Source: JBBRHH01 sp963788015 (GTDB taxonomy: Bacteria; Planctomycetota; Phycisphaerae; Tepidisphaerales; Tepidisphaeraceae). From it: a stretch of DNA of 64,000 nt. The stretch lies in assembly GCA_963788015.1 (NCBI GenBank), contig CAWBEY010000012.1, positions 186,001 to 250,000 on the forward strand. Direction: 5' to 3'. The position numbers were made by a program, and so were the translations under genes. This document shows, piece by piece, positions 20,535 to 30,497 of this stretch (its first letter is position 1; every line of letters starts with the position of its first letter). The notes under the pieces are model-generated. The model saw only the letters and a list, made by a program, of their open reading frames with translations, did no database searches and was not told the DNA's origin.

Positions 20535-21569
20535 GTGAGCACTGTTTCCGTGATTATACCGGTTCGCAACGGCGGGCGCAAACTGCGCGACTGCCTCGCT
20601 GGCGTTACATCCTCCACGTGCGCCCGCTGCACAGATGATCGTTGTCGTCGATGGCGGTGATGCTGAGGATCGGCGCATCGCCGAGAGTTTTGGCACGACG
20701 GTTTATTCCACGCCAAAATCCAAAGGCCCGGCCAGCGCCCGCAACCTGGCGGCCCGGCATGCGACGGGGGACATTCTTCTTTTTCTGGACGCGGACGTTG
20801 TTCCTGGGCCCAACGTGATTGAGAAGGTGGGATTGGTATTCGATCAGCAGCCGCAGACGGCGGCGCTTTTCGGCTCGTATGACAGCGCCCGGCCGAGGAA
20901 AATTTTGTATCGCAGTACAAGAATCTTTTTCATCATTACACGCACCAGTGCGGCAGCGAGGAAGCCTTTACGTTCTGGGCGGGGTGCGGGGCCATCCGCC
21001 GGGAAATTTTTAACAGCGTCCGCGGGTTTGACGAGGTGCGCTACCCTCGGCCGAGCATTGAAGACATTGAGTTTGGCTATCGCCTTCGCCGGGCCGGGCA
21101 TCACATTCGGCTGTGCAAGGACATTCAGGTGAAGCATCTGAAGCGATGGACGCCGATGTCGCTGCTGCGGAGTGATTTTTTTGATCGTGCGCTTCCGTGG
21201 ACGAATCTGATCCTTGCAGACAAGCACGGGGGCAGCGATCTAAATTTGAACTTTGTGAATCGCGCCAGCACATTGCTTGTGGCGCTGTCTTTAGTCGCGC
21301 TTGTTGCCGGGCTGTTCTGGCGGCCGACGCTCCTGGCGCTGCCGCTCATCGCGGCGCTGCTGCTGATCCTCAACGCCGGCGTTTACCGATTCTTCGCCCG
21401 CACGCGCGGGTTGATTTTCGCCCTGCGCGTGGTGCCGTGGCATTGGATCTATTATTTCTGCGGCGGTTTTGCGTTCGCAATCGGTTCGACGGCCCATCTG
21501 TGTCGGGGACGCCCATCCACTACTTCACAACGCCTCTTGCCCGAACACGGCCAGGAGTTGAGCGGCTGA
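20535..21569 (+). CDS. Family 2 glycosyltransferase with C-terminal membrane segments (two frameshifts)
   Basis: About 345 residues. The GTG start at 20535 gives 'STVSVIIPVRNGGRKLRDCL', the classic GT2 opening. The acidic nucleotide-binding motif is FLDADVVPG, and the acceptor-side motif is 'RYPRPSIEDIEFGYRLRRAG' (ED). Two to three hydrophobic helices close the protein ('LLVALSLVALVAGLFW', 'PLIAALLLILNAGVY'). Frame changes lie near 20610 and 20893. Its TGA overlaps the ATG of the flavoprotein gene (TGATG at 21567-21571). Typical of processive exopolysaccharide transferases; the sugar cannot be told from sequence. Confidence 0.82.
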
Positions 21570-23047
21570 TGGAAAGCAAACGCGTTGTCATCATCGGCGC
21601 CGGCCCGGCAGGGCTGACAGCGGCTTACGAGTCGTTGAAGCATGCGCTGCACCCGACTGTTCTGGAAAGCGCTGACAAAGTGGGCGGCATCGCCCGCACC
21701 GAGCTTTACAAGGGCTATCGCTTCGACATCGGCGGCCATCGCTTTTACACGAAGATCGGGGAGGTGCAGGAACTGTGGCAGGAGATGCTGGGCAACGAAT
21801 TCCGCAAAGTGCCCCGCCTGTCGCGCATCTATTACCGTGACAAGTTTTTCAGCTATCCGCTGGAAATCTTCAATGCCCTATTCAATCTCGGGCTGATGCC
21901 GAGCCTGATGATCCTGGCGAGCTATTGCCGATGGAAAATCTGGCCGCACAAGCAGGAAGATACCTTTGAGCATTGGGTGACCAACCGCTTTGGCCGGCGG
22001 CTTTTCCGCACGTTTTTTAAGACGTATACGGAGAAGGTGTGGGGCATTCCCTGCCGCGAGATCAAGGCGGATTGGGCGGCGCAGCGTATTCGCAATCTGT
22101 CTTTAAAGACGGCCGTTCTTAACGCGATTTTTGGCGGCGGCGAGGCAAAGAGCCTGATTAACGAGTTTGATTATCCGATTCTGGGGCCGGGGATGATGTG
22201 GGAGAAATTTCATGCGGCCGTGGAACAGGGGGGCGGGCACGTTCACCTGAACACGCAGGTGATGCGCATCACGCACGACGGCCAACGCGTGAGCAGCGTG
22301 ACGACGCAAGCTGGAGATCACGTGGCCCAGGTGCAGGGGGCGCATTTTATATCCAGCATGCCGATTGTGGATCTCATCAACCGACTTGACCCCCCACCGC
22401 CGCCGGCGGTGCTATTGGCCGCGAGCAAATTGAGCTACCGGGCATTTCTGATTGTTGGTTTGATCGTCGCCAAGCGCGACCTGTTTCCGGACAACTGGAT
22501 TTACGTGCATAGCCCCAAGGTGAAGGTGGGACGAATCCAGAATTTCGGCAATTGGAGCCCGGCGATGGTGCCCGACCCGCTGAACTCGAGCATCGGCATG
22601 GAATATTTTTGTGATGAAGACGATGCCATCTGGGCAACTGCGGATGCGGATTTAATTCAACTGGCGACGCGGGAAATCGGGCAATTGGGACTGGCAAAGG
22701 AAGAAGACGTGCGGGATGGCGTGGTGATCCGCCAGCCGCGGGCGTACCCGGTTTATGATGCGGAATATCGTATTCACCTGCGCGTGCTTCAGGAGTATCT
22801 GGCGGGGTTCACAAACCTGCAAACCATCGGCCGAAACGGCATGCACCGGTACAACAACCAGGACCATTCGATGCTGACGGGGATGCTGGCGGTGAAGAAC
22901 ATTCTGGGCGAGCGGCACGACCTGTGGAATGTGAATACCGAGCGGTCGTACTACGAAGAGTTCTCGACAAAGCCGCCCAAGACTGTTTCTACACCTGAAT
23001 CGGTGGAGATGATTGCCGTCAAGCCTGCGACCTCAACGGCCGCCTAA
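21569..23047 (+). CDS. NAD(P)/FAD-dependent oxidoreductase, UDP-galactopyranose-mutase-like
   Basis: Intact, 492 residues. The FAD-binding Rossmann motif GAGPAGLTAAYE (from residue 10) is followed by 'VGGIARTELYKGYRFDIGGH' and 'RFYTKIGEVQELWQEML', the hallmark of a subgroup of amine-oxidase-fold flavoproteins that sit in exopolysaccharide clusters and resemble UDP-galactopyranose mutase. The C-terminus has 'LQTIGRNGMHRYNNQDHSML', the FAD-contacting end. Exact substrate unknown; ring contraction of a UDP-sugar or oxidation of a lipid-linked sugar are both possible. Coupled by TGATG overlap to the upstream GT2 and followed after three bases by the Gfo/Idh/MocA gene. Confidence 0.85.
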   Translation: MESKRVVIIGAGPAGLTAAYESLKHALHPTVLESADKVGGIARTELYKGYRFDIGGHRFYTKIGEVQELWQEMLGNEFRKVPRLSRIYYRDKFFSYPLEIFNALFNLGLMPSLMILASYCRWKIWPHKQEDTFEHWVTNRFGRRLFRTFFKTYTEKVWGIPCREIKADWAAQRIRNLSLKTAVLNAIFGGGEAKSLINEFDYPILGPGMMWEKFHAAVEQGGGHVHLNTQVMRITHDGQRVSSVTTQAGDHVAQVQGAHFISSMPIVDLINRLDPPPPPAVLLAASKLSYRAFLIVGLIVAKRDLFPDNWIYVHSPKVKVGRIQNFGNWSPAMVPDPLNSSIGMEYFCDEDDAIWATADADLIQLATREIGQLGLAKEEDVRDGVVIRQPRAYPVYDAEYRIHLRVLQEYLAGFTNLQTIGRNGMHRYNNQDHSMLTGMLAVKNILGERHDLWNVNTERSYYEEFSTKPPKTVSTPESVEMIAVKPATSTAA

Positions 23048-23050
23048 CCA

Positions 23051-24151
23051 ATGATGAAATCCACTGTCAACGTCGGCCTCATTGGGTGCGGCCAGATTGC
23101 CCTGTCAGTTCACCTGAGAATCATCGCGCGCCTGCCGGGAGTGAGGGTGAGCGCGATTGCCGAACCGGATGCCGGGCGGCGACAGCAGGCGGCGGCACTG
23201 GCGCCGTCGGCGACGGCGTTTGAAAACGCGGATGATCTTCTGGACCAATCGGATGTGGACGCGGTTGTGATTTCTCTGCCGAGTGCGCTGCACGCCGAGG
23301 CCGCGATTGCTGCGTTTGCGCACCAGAGGCACGTGTATCTGGAAAAGCCGCTCGCGACGAACAGCCAGGATGGACGCCGGGTGATCGAGGCATGGCGCAT
23401 CGCGCAGGCGACCGGCATGATGGGGTTCAACTACCGCTTTTGCCCCCTGCTTCAAAAGGCCAGACAAATGGTGGAATCGGGAGCGACTGGTGAGCCGATC
23501 TCTGTCTGCTCGACCTTTACCTGCGGACCCCGCCCCCTGCCAACATGGAAGACAACTCGCCAGACCGGCGGCGGTGTGCTGCTTGACCTGGCCTCGCATC
23601 ACGTTGACCTCGTCCAGTATCTCTTTGATCGGCCCGTGGAGGAGGTTTCAGCCCGCATCGCCGCCACCCGCTGCGAAGGCGACACCGCAACGCTCGACCT
23701 GCGCCTGGGCGGCGGCCTGTTGGTGCAGTCGTTTTTCTCATTGAGCGCGATCGATGAACACTATTTTGAGATCTATGGCCAGGGTGCCAAGCTCACGATT
23801 GACCGCTATCGCGACTGGGCGCCCCGGCTGACCGAATCCGCCAGCCAGTGGTCGCGCTTCGCCGGCGTTAAGGGCAGTCTGGGGCAACTTGGGCATATCT
23901 CCAATTTCTTCAAGAGGCGTATGTCAGTCGGGCACGAGCCCTCTTATCACGAATCGCTCTTGCGCTTTGTGCGGAGCGTTCGGGGCGAGCGCGTGGATTT
24001 TCCTGATCTTTTGGCGGGGTATCGGAGTCTTGAGGTGATCGAGGCGGCCGAGGAATCGGCCCGCACTGGCGCGACGGTGACGGTCAAGCCATGGGGCCTG
24101 GAGGCGGGTGAGTTGACGGCGTCAGGCGTTTCACCGCATCATCGGTTCTGA
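23051..24151 (+). CDS. Gfo/Idh/MocA family oxidoreductase
   Basis: Intact, 366 residues. The N-terminal NAD(P) Rossmann fold starts VGLIGCGQIALSVHL. The signature EKPL (residues 98-101, 'HVYLEKPLATN') provides the catalytic lysine. The C-terminal alpha/beta domain starts near residue 125 ('GFNYRFCPLLQKARQMV'), with LLDLASHHVDLVQYLF supplying the usual D-x-x-x-H active-site pair. These enzymes oxidise or reduce sugars, often nucleotide sugars in exopolysaccharide loci. It is the last gene of the + strand run, and its 3' end overlaps the convergent GT2 gene by 68 bases. Confidence 0.9.
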   Translation: MMKSTVNVGLIGCGQIALSVHLRIIARLPGVRVSAIAEPDAGRRQQAAALAPSATAFENADDLLDQSDVDAVVISLPSALHAEAAIAAFAHQRHVYLEKPLATNSQDGRRVIEAWRIAQATGMMGFNYRFCPLLQKARQMVESGATGEPISVCSTFTCGPRPLPTWKTTRQTGGGVLLDLASHHVDLVQYLFDRPVEEVSARIAATRCEGDTATLDLRLGGGLLVQSFFSLSAIDEHYFEIYGQGAKLTIDRYRDWAPRLTESASQWSRFAGVKGSLGQLGHISNFFKRRMSVGHEPSYHESLLRFVRSVRGERVDFPDLLAGYRSLEVIEAAEESARTGATVTVKPWGLEAGELTASGVSPHHRF

Positions 24152-25039
24152 TGTTCTGGCGGCGAAACCGCTCCCAGAAAAAACCGGCCGTGTTTGCTAA
24201 TTGCGAGACAAACAACAGAGCGCAACAAGTCACAGCGCGCGAACCGCGCGTCTGTGACAGCGGATAGCGCAGCAGATCGGAATAAAAACTGGCTGGCTCA
24301 ACGCTGATTTTCGCTGCTCCACGGCGCACCCGCACCTCGCGGAAGAAGTACGCGCCCCGGCCATAATTAAAATGCTGCCGCCAGAACCGGTGAAAGGTGA
24401 GCAGGTGGGCGTGGCGGACAATCGCACTGGGCGCATAGGCCATGCGATGACCAAGATTGATCCAGCGATCGCAGAATTCCCGATCCTCGGCCGCCGCCCG
24501 GGGCAAACGCGGATCAAAGCCCCCTACCCCATTGAACAACTCAGCACGCACAGCGAAGTTGTTGGAGGTGAAGAACGTGGGCGAGCCGTTTCTACCATTG
24601 TAATAGCCGTACAAATAACCGATCAGCAACTGGCTGGATTCCGAATATGGATTATTTTCCAACTGGTTGATGACTCGGCCGCCGACGACGCAGGCCGGGT
24701 TCTCCACCAGCGCCGCCGACAGTTCCCACAGCCAATTCGGGTCCGGCATGCAGTCGTCATCCGTGAAGGCCAGATACTCTCCCGAACTGGATCGCGCCCG
24801 GTGTTGCGTGCGATGGCCGGCCCGGCGTGGGCCTGGCGGATCAACTTCAGGTTCATTTGGTCGTTGAACTGGCGGATGATCGGGTCGTAGTTGGCCTGGC
24901 TTCCATCATCGACGACGAGCACTTCGTAGGAGTCGCGGGGATAGTCCAGATGCGTCAGGGCCTCGAGGCAGGCGCGCAGAGGCCGGGGCCTTCCGAAGCT
25001 GGGGATGATGATTGAAAATGAGAGGGGCGACCGGTTCAT
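24084..25039 (-). CDS. Family 2 glycosyltransferase (one frameshift)
   Basis: About 318 residues. 'FSIIIPSFGRPRPLRACLEA' and 'EVLVVDDGSQANYDPIIRQF' are the GT2 opening. After the frame break near 24770 the restored DXD region reads LAFTDDDCMPDPNWLWE, followed by 'FFTSNNFAVRAELFNGVGGF' and 'AAEDREFCDRWINLG' (the acceptor-side ED motif). A hydrophobic helix near the C-terminus (TCCALLFVSQLANTAGFFW) may anchor it. Its ATG overlaps the flippase stop (ATGA at 25036-25039). The last 20 residues lie antisense to the end of the Gfo/Idh/MocA gene; an undetected indel there could shorten it. Confidence 0.82.
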
Positions 25040-26524
25040 CCCGCTTCACCGACGCCTTTGCGACTTGCGAACGGCCATCGCACCAGTGAACGCCCGAAAG
25101 CCAGTTCGACGGCGCTGAACTCTCCCAGCACCACCAGCGCGGCCGTCACAGCGGCGCTGACAGCCAGCAATTTCACCGCCAGCCAGATGCCCGCGGTTGG
25201 CCAGATTGCCGTAAGCGCCCATGCGCAGGCCGCGAGGGCAAGGCTGCGGATCAGGGTGGAGATGCGCGGCCAGAAATTCCACAGTCGATGCACCGCGAAG
25301 ATCGTTGCCAGGGCCCCCGTCCAGGCGACGACAGTCTGCACGGAGGCCGCGCCGATGGCCCCGAACCGGGGGACCACGAGCCAATCGCCCAGCACCGCCA
25401 TCGGCAGCATCGGGGCCGTCAGCAGGAAGGTCCAGGTTGGCTTGCCGCGGGCGGTCAGGAGGGCGGTGGTGATGGACATCATCGCCAACCCCACCGCGCC
25501 GAAGGTGAGACGCGCAGAATGGGTGCGGATTTTTCAAAGGCCGGCCCGAAGCACATGACAGAAATTTCACGGGAAGCGCCGCCGGCAATGGCGGCGAACG
25601 GCAGCATCAGCAGGATGACGCGAAGTGCGTCGCTGGCGACTTTGCGCGCGGCCTGCTCCTGCCCCGCGCTGGTGAGGCGGCTCAGGGTCGCCAGCAACAG
25701 CGGCGAAAACGAGAGGGCGAAAATGCCGGGCACCAATGCCAGATTCTGTGCAGCGCCATAAATTCCGGCCGTCTCCACCGAACCTCCCAGGATGGTCAGG
25801 GCGAGGAGGTCGACTTTGTCGAACAAGCGCATACCGGCCGCATAAAGAAACAGGGGCAGCGCATAGTCGAACAGTTTTCGGATCGGAAACTGCGAAGGCC
25901 CCATCAGGCGCGGATTTACAAAACGCCGGGCGATGACAAGCTCTATCACAGACGCGCCGATACTTCCGAGAATCGCCCCTTCAACCCAAAAACCAAGTTG
26001 CACGAGAAGAAGGATCAACAGCAATCTCGAAACCCATCGGCCGGCGCAGGCGAGGCCGCGCTGGCCAAATCCTCCGATGCCGACGAGGATGTTGCGGTGC
26101 GCTGCGCCAGCGAAAACAGCGGAATGTCGAGCGAAAGCAAAATGAGATACCACGCCAGCCGAGGCTGGTGCATCGCTTGGGCGATTGGATAGCTGACTGC
26201 GCAGAGCATCGCTGCGACGCCCGCACCGGCCCAAAGGTGCAGCCGCGCCACCGTCGCGCCGATGGGCCGCCAATCATCAGATTCGCCCACGAATTTCAGC
26301 GTCGCGCGGGCGAACAGAGAACTGATGCTCCACTCCAGCCACGAGACAATTAAGGCCGCCAGCGTAAACAGCCCATATCCGCTGGGGCCCAATCGGCGTG
26401 TGAGGAAAGCGGCTGTCACCAGGCCGGTGGGGAACATGAGTGATTCGGCCAGGAAAACCCGCAGGGTGCCGCGCATGGTGTGGCGGTTTGGGTTGGAAAG
26501 TGGGATGCTTCTGCTGGTGGTCAT
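25036..26524 (-). CDS. Polysaccharide flippase (Wzx/MOP family; two frameshifts)
   Basis: Restored length is about 496 residues with roughly 12 to 14 membrane helices, the usual size of a Polysacc_synt family flippase. 'ESLMFPTGLVTAAFLTRRLG' followed by PSGYGLFTLAALI is the typical first loop, and 'RLFDKVDLLALTILGGSVET' with AGIYGAAQNLALVPGIF is the conserved central loop. Frame changes lie near 26080 and 25505. It flips lipid-linked oligosaccharide across the inner membrane, and is the only flippase in this cluster, coupled to the GT2 at 24084-25039. The true start may be ATG 26476 (MRGTLRVFLAES). Confidence 0.82.
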
Positions 26525-26628
26525 GCGGCGTTTGGCGGTTTACCTGATGCGCTTTTCGGTATACTGCCGGTCCAAGGTTAAGCCAAGGCTTGCCAACGCC
26601 GAAATCCCAGACAAGAGCAGGTGCGCCC

Positions 26629-27625
26629 ATGGCCGATCCAGTTCAGTGCCCCAATCCCACGCTCCCCAGAATATCCGTCGTGGCGGTTACGCCCGATAAT
26701 TATCAGACGATTCGCAAATCGGTTCATGCCCTGCGCGCCCAGACTATTTGCAGCGATCTGGAGTTAATTGTCGTTGCGCCCTCGCGGGAGGCACTGCACC
26801 TGGATGAAGGCGATCTCCAATGCTTTCATTCCCACTCCATCGTTGAGATCGGGCCGATCGGCATCATGGGGGCTGCCCGGGAAGCCGGCGTGCGTGCCGC
26901 CCGCGGCGATTTTGTTTCGTTCGTGGAGGATCATGCTTATCCCGACCCGGATTGGGCCGCGGCGCAACTCGTCGCCCACGCGGCCGGCAACGTGGCAGTG
27001 GGATCGCTGATGCACAACGCCAACCCCGGCAGCATGACAAGCTGGGCGGACTTGTTCCTGGGATTTACCCCGTGGGTCGAGCCGCGCAAAGCCGGCCCGG
27101 CAACCCGGCTGCCCTGGCATCACACGGGATATGACAGGGCCATCCTTCTGTCGCAGGGTGATCACCTGGCAAGCGTGCTGGAGACTGAAGGAGTGTTCCA
27201 TGCGAAGCTGCATTCTGAAGGCCGATTGATGTACCTCACCGATTCGAAAACCAGCCACGTCAACATCTCACGGTTCAGTTCGTTCCTGATCGGGCAATAC
27301 CATGGCGGCCGTTCTTTTGGCGGTCATCGCGCACAGGAACAGGGTTGGCCGTGGTACCGACGACTGATGCAGGCAATGGCCGCCCCGATCGTCCCCTTGA
27401 TGCGCCGTGCGCCGAATCATTGTGGAGGTTCGGGCCTGCGGCCGCACCAAACAGCTCATCCCCCGGATGCTCCCCATTTTGTTCCTTGGCCTTTGCGCGC
27501 ACGCGCTTGGCGAGGCGGTGGGCTATCTCTTTGGGGCTGGAGCGGCCGCGCGGCGCAAGTCGGATCTGGAGTACCACCGCGATCATCACGTCAGTGCCCG
27601 CGATCGGCTGGTGACCGAATTTTGA
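26629..27625 (+). CDS. Glycosyltransferase, family-2-like, paralogue of 18158-19191 (one frameshift)
   Basis: About 332 residues. 'ISVVAVTPDNYQTIRKSVHA' opens the GT-A fold. FVEDHAYPDPDW is the acidic motif (E-D-H, as in the paralogue at 18158) and 'GSLMHNANPGSMTSWADLFL' is shared almost word for word with it. After the break near 27405 the C-terminus 'LPILFLGLCAHALGEAVGYL' is a membrane segment. ATG 26629 is preferred; TTG 26590 is in frame but weaker. The two paralogues bracket the polysaccharide cluster, which suggests duplication and specialisation for different sugars. Divergent from the flippase. Confidence 0.78.
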
Positions 27626-27643
27626 CCGGGTGCAAAGAAAAAA

Positions 27644-29383
27644 TTACTGCCCGACGGACAGGGCTTTTCGCACTTCCCCAATGAGTGCATCGACCTTAAA
27701 CGGCTTAAACAGCACCGCCTGCAGCCCCTCCTGGCTGGCGCGAACGATGCTGTGATTCGGGTCGTAGCCAAACCCCGTCATCAGGATAACGGGCGGCGCG
27801 TGCGGGAGGCGCTGGGCCGCGGCGAAGACGTCGTAGCCGCTCTTATCGGGCATCTTGATGTCGCTCAGGATCAAGTCGTACTCATGCTCTTCAAGCAGCG
27901 CGATGGCCTCCTCGCCATTGGCGGCCACCGTAACCGTCGCGCGATATTTGTGAAGCACGTCGGCGATGGTGGCGCGAATATTGGGCTCGTCGTCGGCCAC
28001 CAATATCCGCTTGTCGGCCAGGACCGGTTCCTGTTCCCCCTTCATGTCATTGGCGCCCAGGATGGTGTTGGGTCCTTCAACGGCCTGGCGCATACAGCGG
28101 CGGACGGCGCCGACGTTGTCCAGAATGGCCTGCAGCTTGTTACGCAAATCGTCGTTGCCGATGTAATCTTCCATCAGCGATTTGGCATCTGAAACGATAT
28201 CATTCAATGGCCCGGCGGCCTCCGAGCAAACATCGTCGGCCACTTTGTGGCTGGTGCTGACGCGCTCGAAAACCATGAGATCGAGAATGTTGAGCGCGAT
28301 GGCCACGTATCGGCCAAAAATTTCGGCAAACTGCCGATCATCCTCGTTGAAGGCCGCGCGCTGGCGGCTTTCGATGTTGAATACGCCGATGACTTTGTCG
28401 TGCAGGCGAAGCGGGACGGTCAGCGAGCTTTTGGCCTGGTCCAGGCCGAGCACATAGCGCGGGTTGCGCTCGACGTCGGGGCAGATGTAGCTTCGGCCGG
28501 TAGCGCCGACGTAGCCGCTGATTCCGTTGCCCTCTGTGGAAGCAAACAACTCAACCGACATCGCCTCCTGCGGCAAGCCCACCGCGATCACAAGTTCCAG
28601 CTTGTTGCTCTTGCGGTCGAGGAGGCGGATGGCGAAATGATCGAAGTGCATCAGGTCGCGCGTGAACCGGATGATTTTCTCTTCCAGCAGCTTGAGGCGC
28701 TGGCCCACGTTCATCTTCGAAAGTGCGTCGGCCTCCAGACGCACCAGTTCCCGCCCAGCGCCGTCAATGGCGTCAATTTTTTGTTGCAGCCGGCGCGTGC
28801 TGGTCGCATCCCAGACAACTGCCACCACCTGCACCACCTGCCCGGCCGGATTGATGACCGGGGAGTTGATCATCTCCAGGTACTGCTGGTCATCGACGTT
28901 CAGCGTGTAACGTTTGGAACGATTAAAGGGTAGGGAGTCGGGCGTCTGGGGGGAGACCTGCTTGCTGAACAGCTCGAAGGCGTCTTGGCACGTGCGGCGG
29001 ATTTTCTCATGTACCCGGGCCGGCCAGGCCTGCATCTTTTTGTTCATCCAGTTGGCCCGCCCCTCCCCATCCACGATACAGACGCCTTCGCCCAAGGTGT
29101 TGAGGATGAGGCTTGCCTGCTGGGAAACCAGCGCCCGCTCCAGAGGCAGGAAGTCGGCAGAATCTGAAAAGATCGCGTCGAAGTGTTCGTGGCGCAGCTG
29201 CTCGATGGCCTCTTCAATGGTGGCGATTTCCACCACCTCGGCATTTTCTTTGAGGGAGACGACGACCGGGGCATTGGCCGATGTATGGCTGGATAAAACG
29301 AGAATCTTGCTCTGGGTGCTGGCGACCATTCCCGAGGACCTTATTAGCGCTGGATTGTAGTTTGTGAAATATTTATCAGTCAA
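27644..29383 (-). CDS. PAS-GAF regulator with C-terminal receiver domain
   Basis: Intact, 579 residues. The N-terminal 85 residues look like a degenerate receiver ('ILVLSSHTSANAPVVVSLKE'). A PAS-like domain follows (about 90-215; 'ILNTLGEGVCIVDGEGRANW'), then a GAF domain (about 235-385; 'FDHFAIRLLDRKSNKLELVI', 'SLTVPLRLHDKVIGVFNIES'). A helical linker leads to a complete receiver domain at about 455-575 with phospho-acceptor D in YDLILSDIKMPDKSG and the switch lysine in VLFKPFK. No kinase or DNA-binding domain is present, so it is probably a phosphorelay or scaffold partner. A start at ATG 29329 is possible. Convergent with the GT paralogue, 18 bases away. Confidence 0.85.
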   Translation of the reverse strand: MTDKYFTNYNPALIRSSGMVASTQSKILVLSSHTSANAPVVVSLKENAEVVEIATIEEAIEQLRHEHFDAIFSDSADFLPLERALVSQQASLILNTLGEGVCIVDGEGRANWMNKKMQAWPARVHEKIRRTCQDAFELFSKQVSPQTPDSLPFNRSKRYTLNVDDQQYLEMINSPVINPAGQVVQVVAVVWDATSTRRLQQKIDAIDGAGRELVRLEADALSKMNVGQRLKLLEEKIIRFTRDLMHFDHFAIRLLDRKSNKLELVIAVGLPQEAMSVELFASTEGNGISGYVGATGRSYICPDVERNPRYVLGLDQAKSSLTVPLRLHDKVIGVFNIESRQRAAFNEDDRQFAEIFGRYVAIALNILDLMVFERVSTSHKVADDVCSEAAGPLNDIVSDAKSLMEDYIGNDDLRNKLQAILDNVGAVRRCMRQAVEGPNTILGANDMKGEQEPVLADKRILVADDEPNIRATIADVLHKYRATVTVAANGEEAIALLEEHEYDLILSDIKMPDKSGYDVFAAAQRLPHAPPVILMTGFGYDPNHSIVRASQEGLQAVLFKPFKVDALIGEVRKALSVGQ

Positions 29384-29439
29384 TCTTATTCCATGTCCTT
29401 AGCTTAATCCCGCCGGGAATCGATTTTTCTGTGTCTCCG

Positions 29440-30426
29440 CTACTTTCCGCTATTTAACAGCCGCCGCACCCCCTGCTCGTTCAACTGGTTATAGACCTCC
29501 GCAAGCACGGCGCTGCGATGTTCTATCGCACCGGCAGCACAGGCCTTAACAAGAATCGGCTCGCCATCACGTCCCCCTACGACCGCTTTAACCGTCACCT
29601 CCCCACCCATCAGCGTTGCAAGAGCGGCGATTGGAGAGTGGCAATCCCCTTCAAGCCAAGCGACCAACTCCCGCTCCAATCCGACGCAGACGGCCGTCTG
29701 CTCATCATGTACCCCCCCCACCGCCGCCTTCACCCATTGATCATCACGCCGGCATTGCAAGGCCAGAGCCCCTTGGCCGGGTGCGGCCAGCAGCACGTCG
29801 GGCGGCAGCGCTGTCATGATTACATGATCAAAAAGATTGGTCCGCCTCAGGCCGGCCATGGCGAGAATAATCGCATCGAAGTGTCCGTCCCGGAGCTTTC
29901 GCAATCGCGAATCGATATTGCCCCGCAGCGGCTCGATCACCAGATCATTCCGCAGCGCCAGCAACTGGCAGCGCCGGCGCATGCTGGTCGTGCCCACGCG
30001 TGCCCCGCGCGGCAGATCTTCAATTCGCTTCGCTTCGTTCGACACCAGCACGTCGGCCGGATCTTCGCGCAGAGGAATCGCCGCGATCTCCAGATCGCTC
30101 TGATCCACCAGCGGCTGGGTCACGGGCACGTCCTTCAGGCTATGGACGGCCAAATCTACTTCCCCCGACAGCAGCGCCAATTCAATTTCCTTGGTGAAAA
30201 GCCCTTGCCGCCGATGTCGCGGATGGAGCGATCGGCGATGCGATCACCTGAGGTTTGAATGATCGTCAATTCCACCCGCAGCCCCGGATGCAGGCGCATC
30301 AGCGTGTCGGCGATTAAATGGCTCTGCGAGCGCGCAAAAGACTGCCCGCGTCCCAAGGCGGAGCATGCGGCCGACATCGACGCCCGTTGCCGCGCTCGAT
30401 CCGGGATTGATTGCATTCGTCACCAC
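29440..30426 (-). CDS. hemC: Hydroxymethylbilane synthase (two frameshifts)
   Basis: Restored length is about 328 residues. HemC polymerises four porphobilinogens into hydroxymethylbilane in tetrapyrrole synthesis. Seen: MLRLGTR near the start, 'TIIQTSGDRIADRSIRDIGG' with the usual catalytic-loop Asp region, 'SGEVDLAVHSLKDVPV', 'RIEDLPRGARVGTTSMRRRC' and GNIDSRLRKL. The cysteine that carries the dipyrromethane cofactor is in WLEGDCHSPIAAL. Frame changes lie near 30350 and 30195. GTG 30426 has an AGGGG-like site; ATG 30366 is closer to the family N-terminus. The enzyme is essential, so the breaks are likely sequence errors. Confidence 0.92.
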
Positions 30427-30497
30427 GCACCCCTAGTGTACGAGCGCCCCCGGCTGGAACAAAAGCCACCGGCAACCCCTCTTCAAAGGAATGATCT

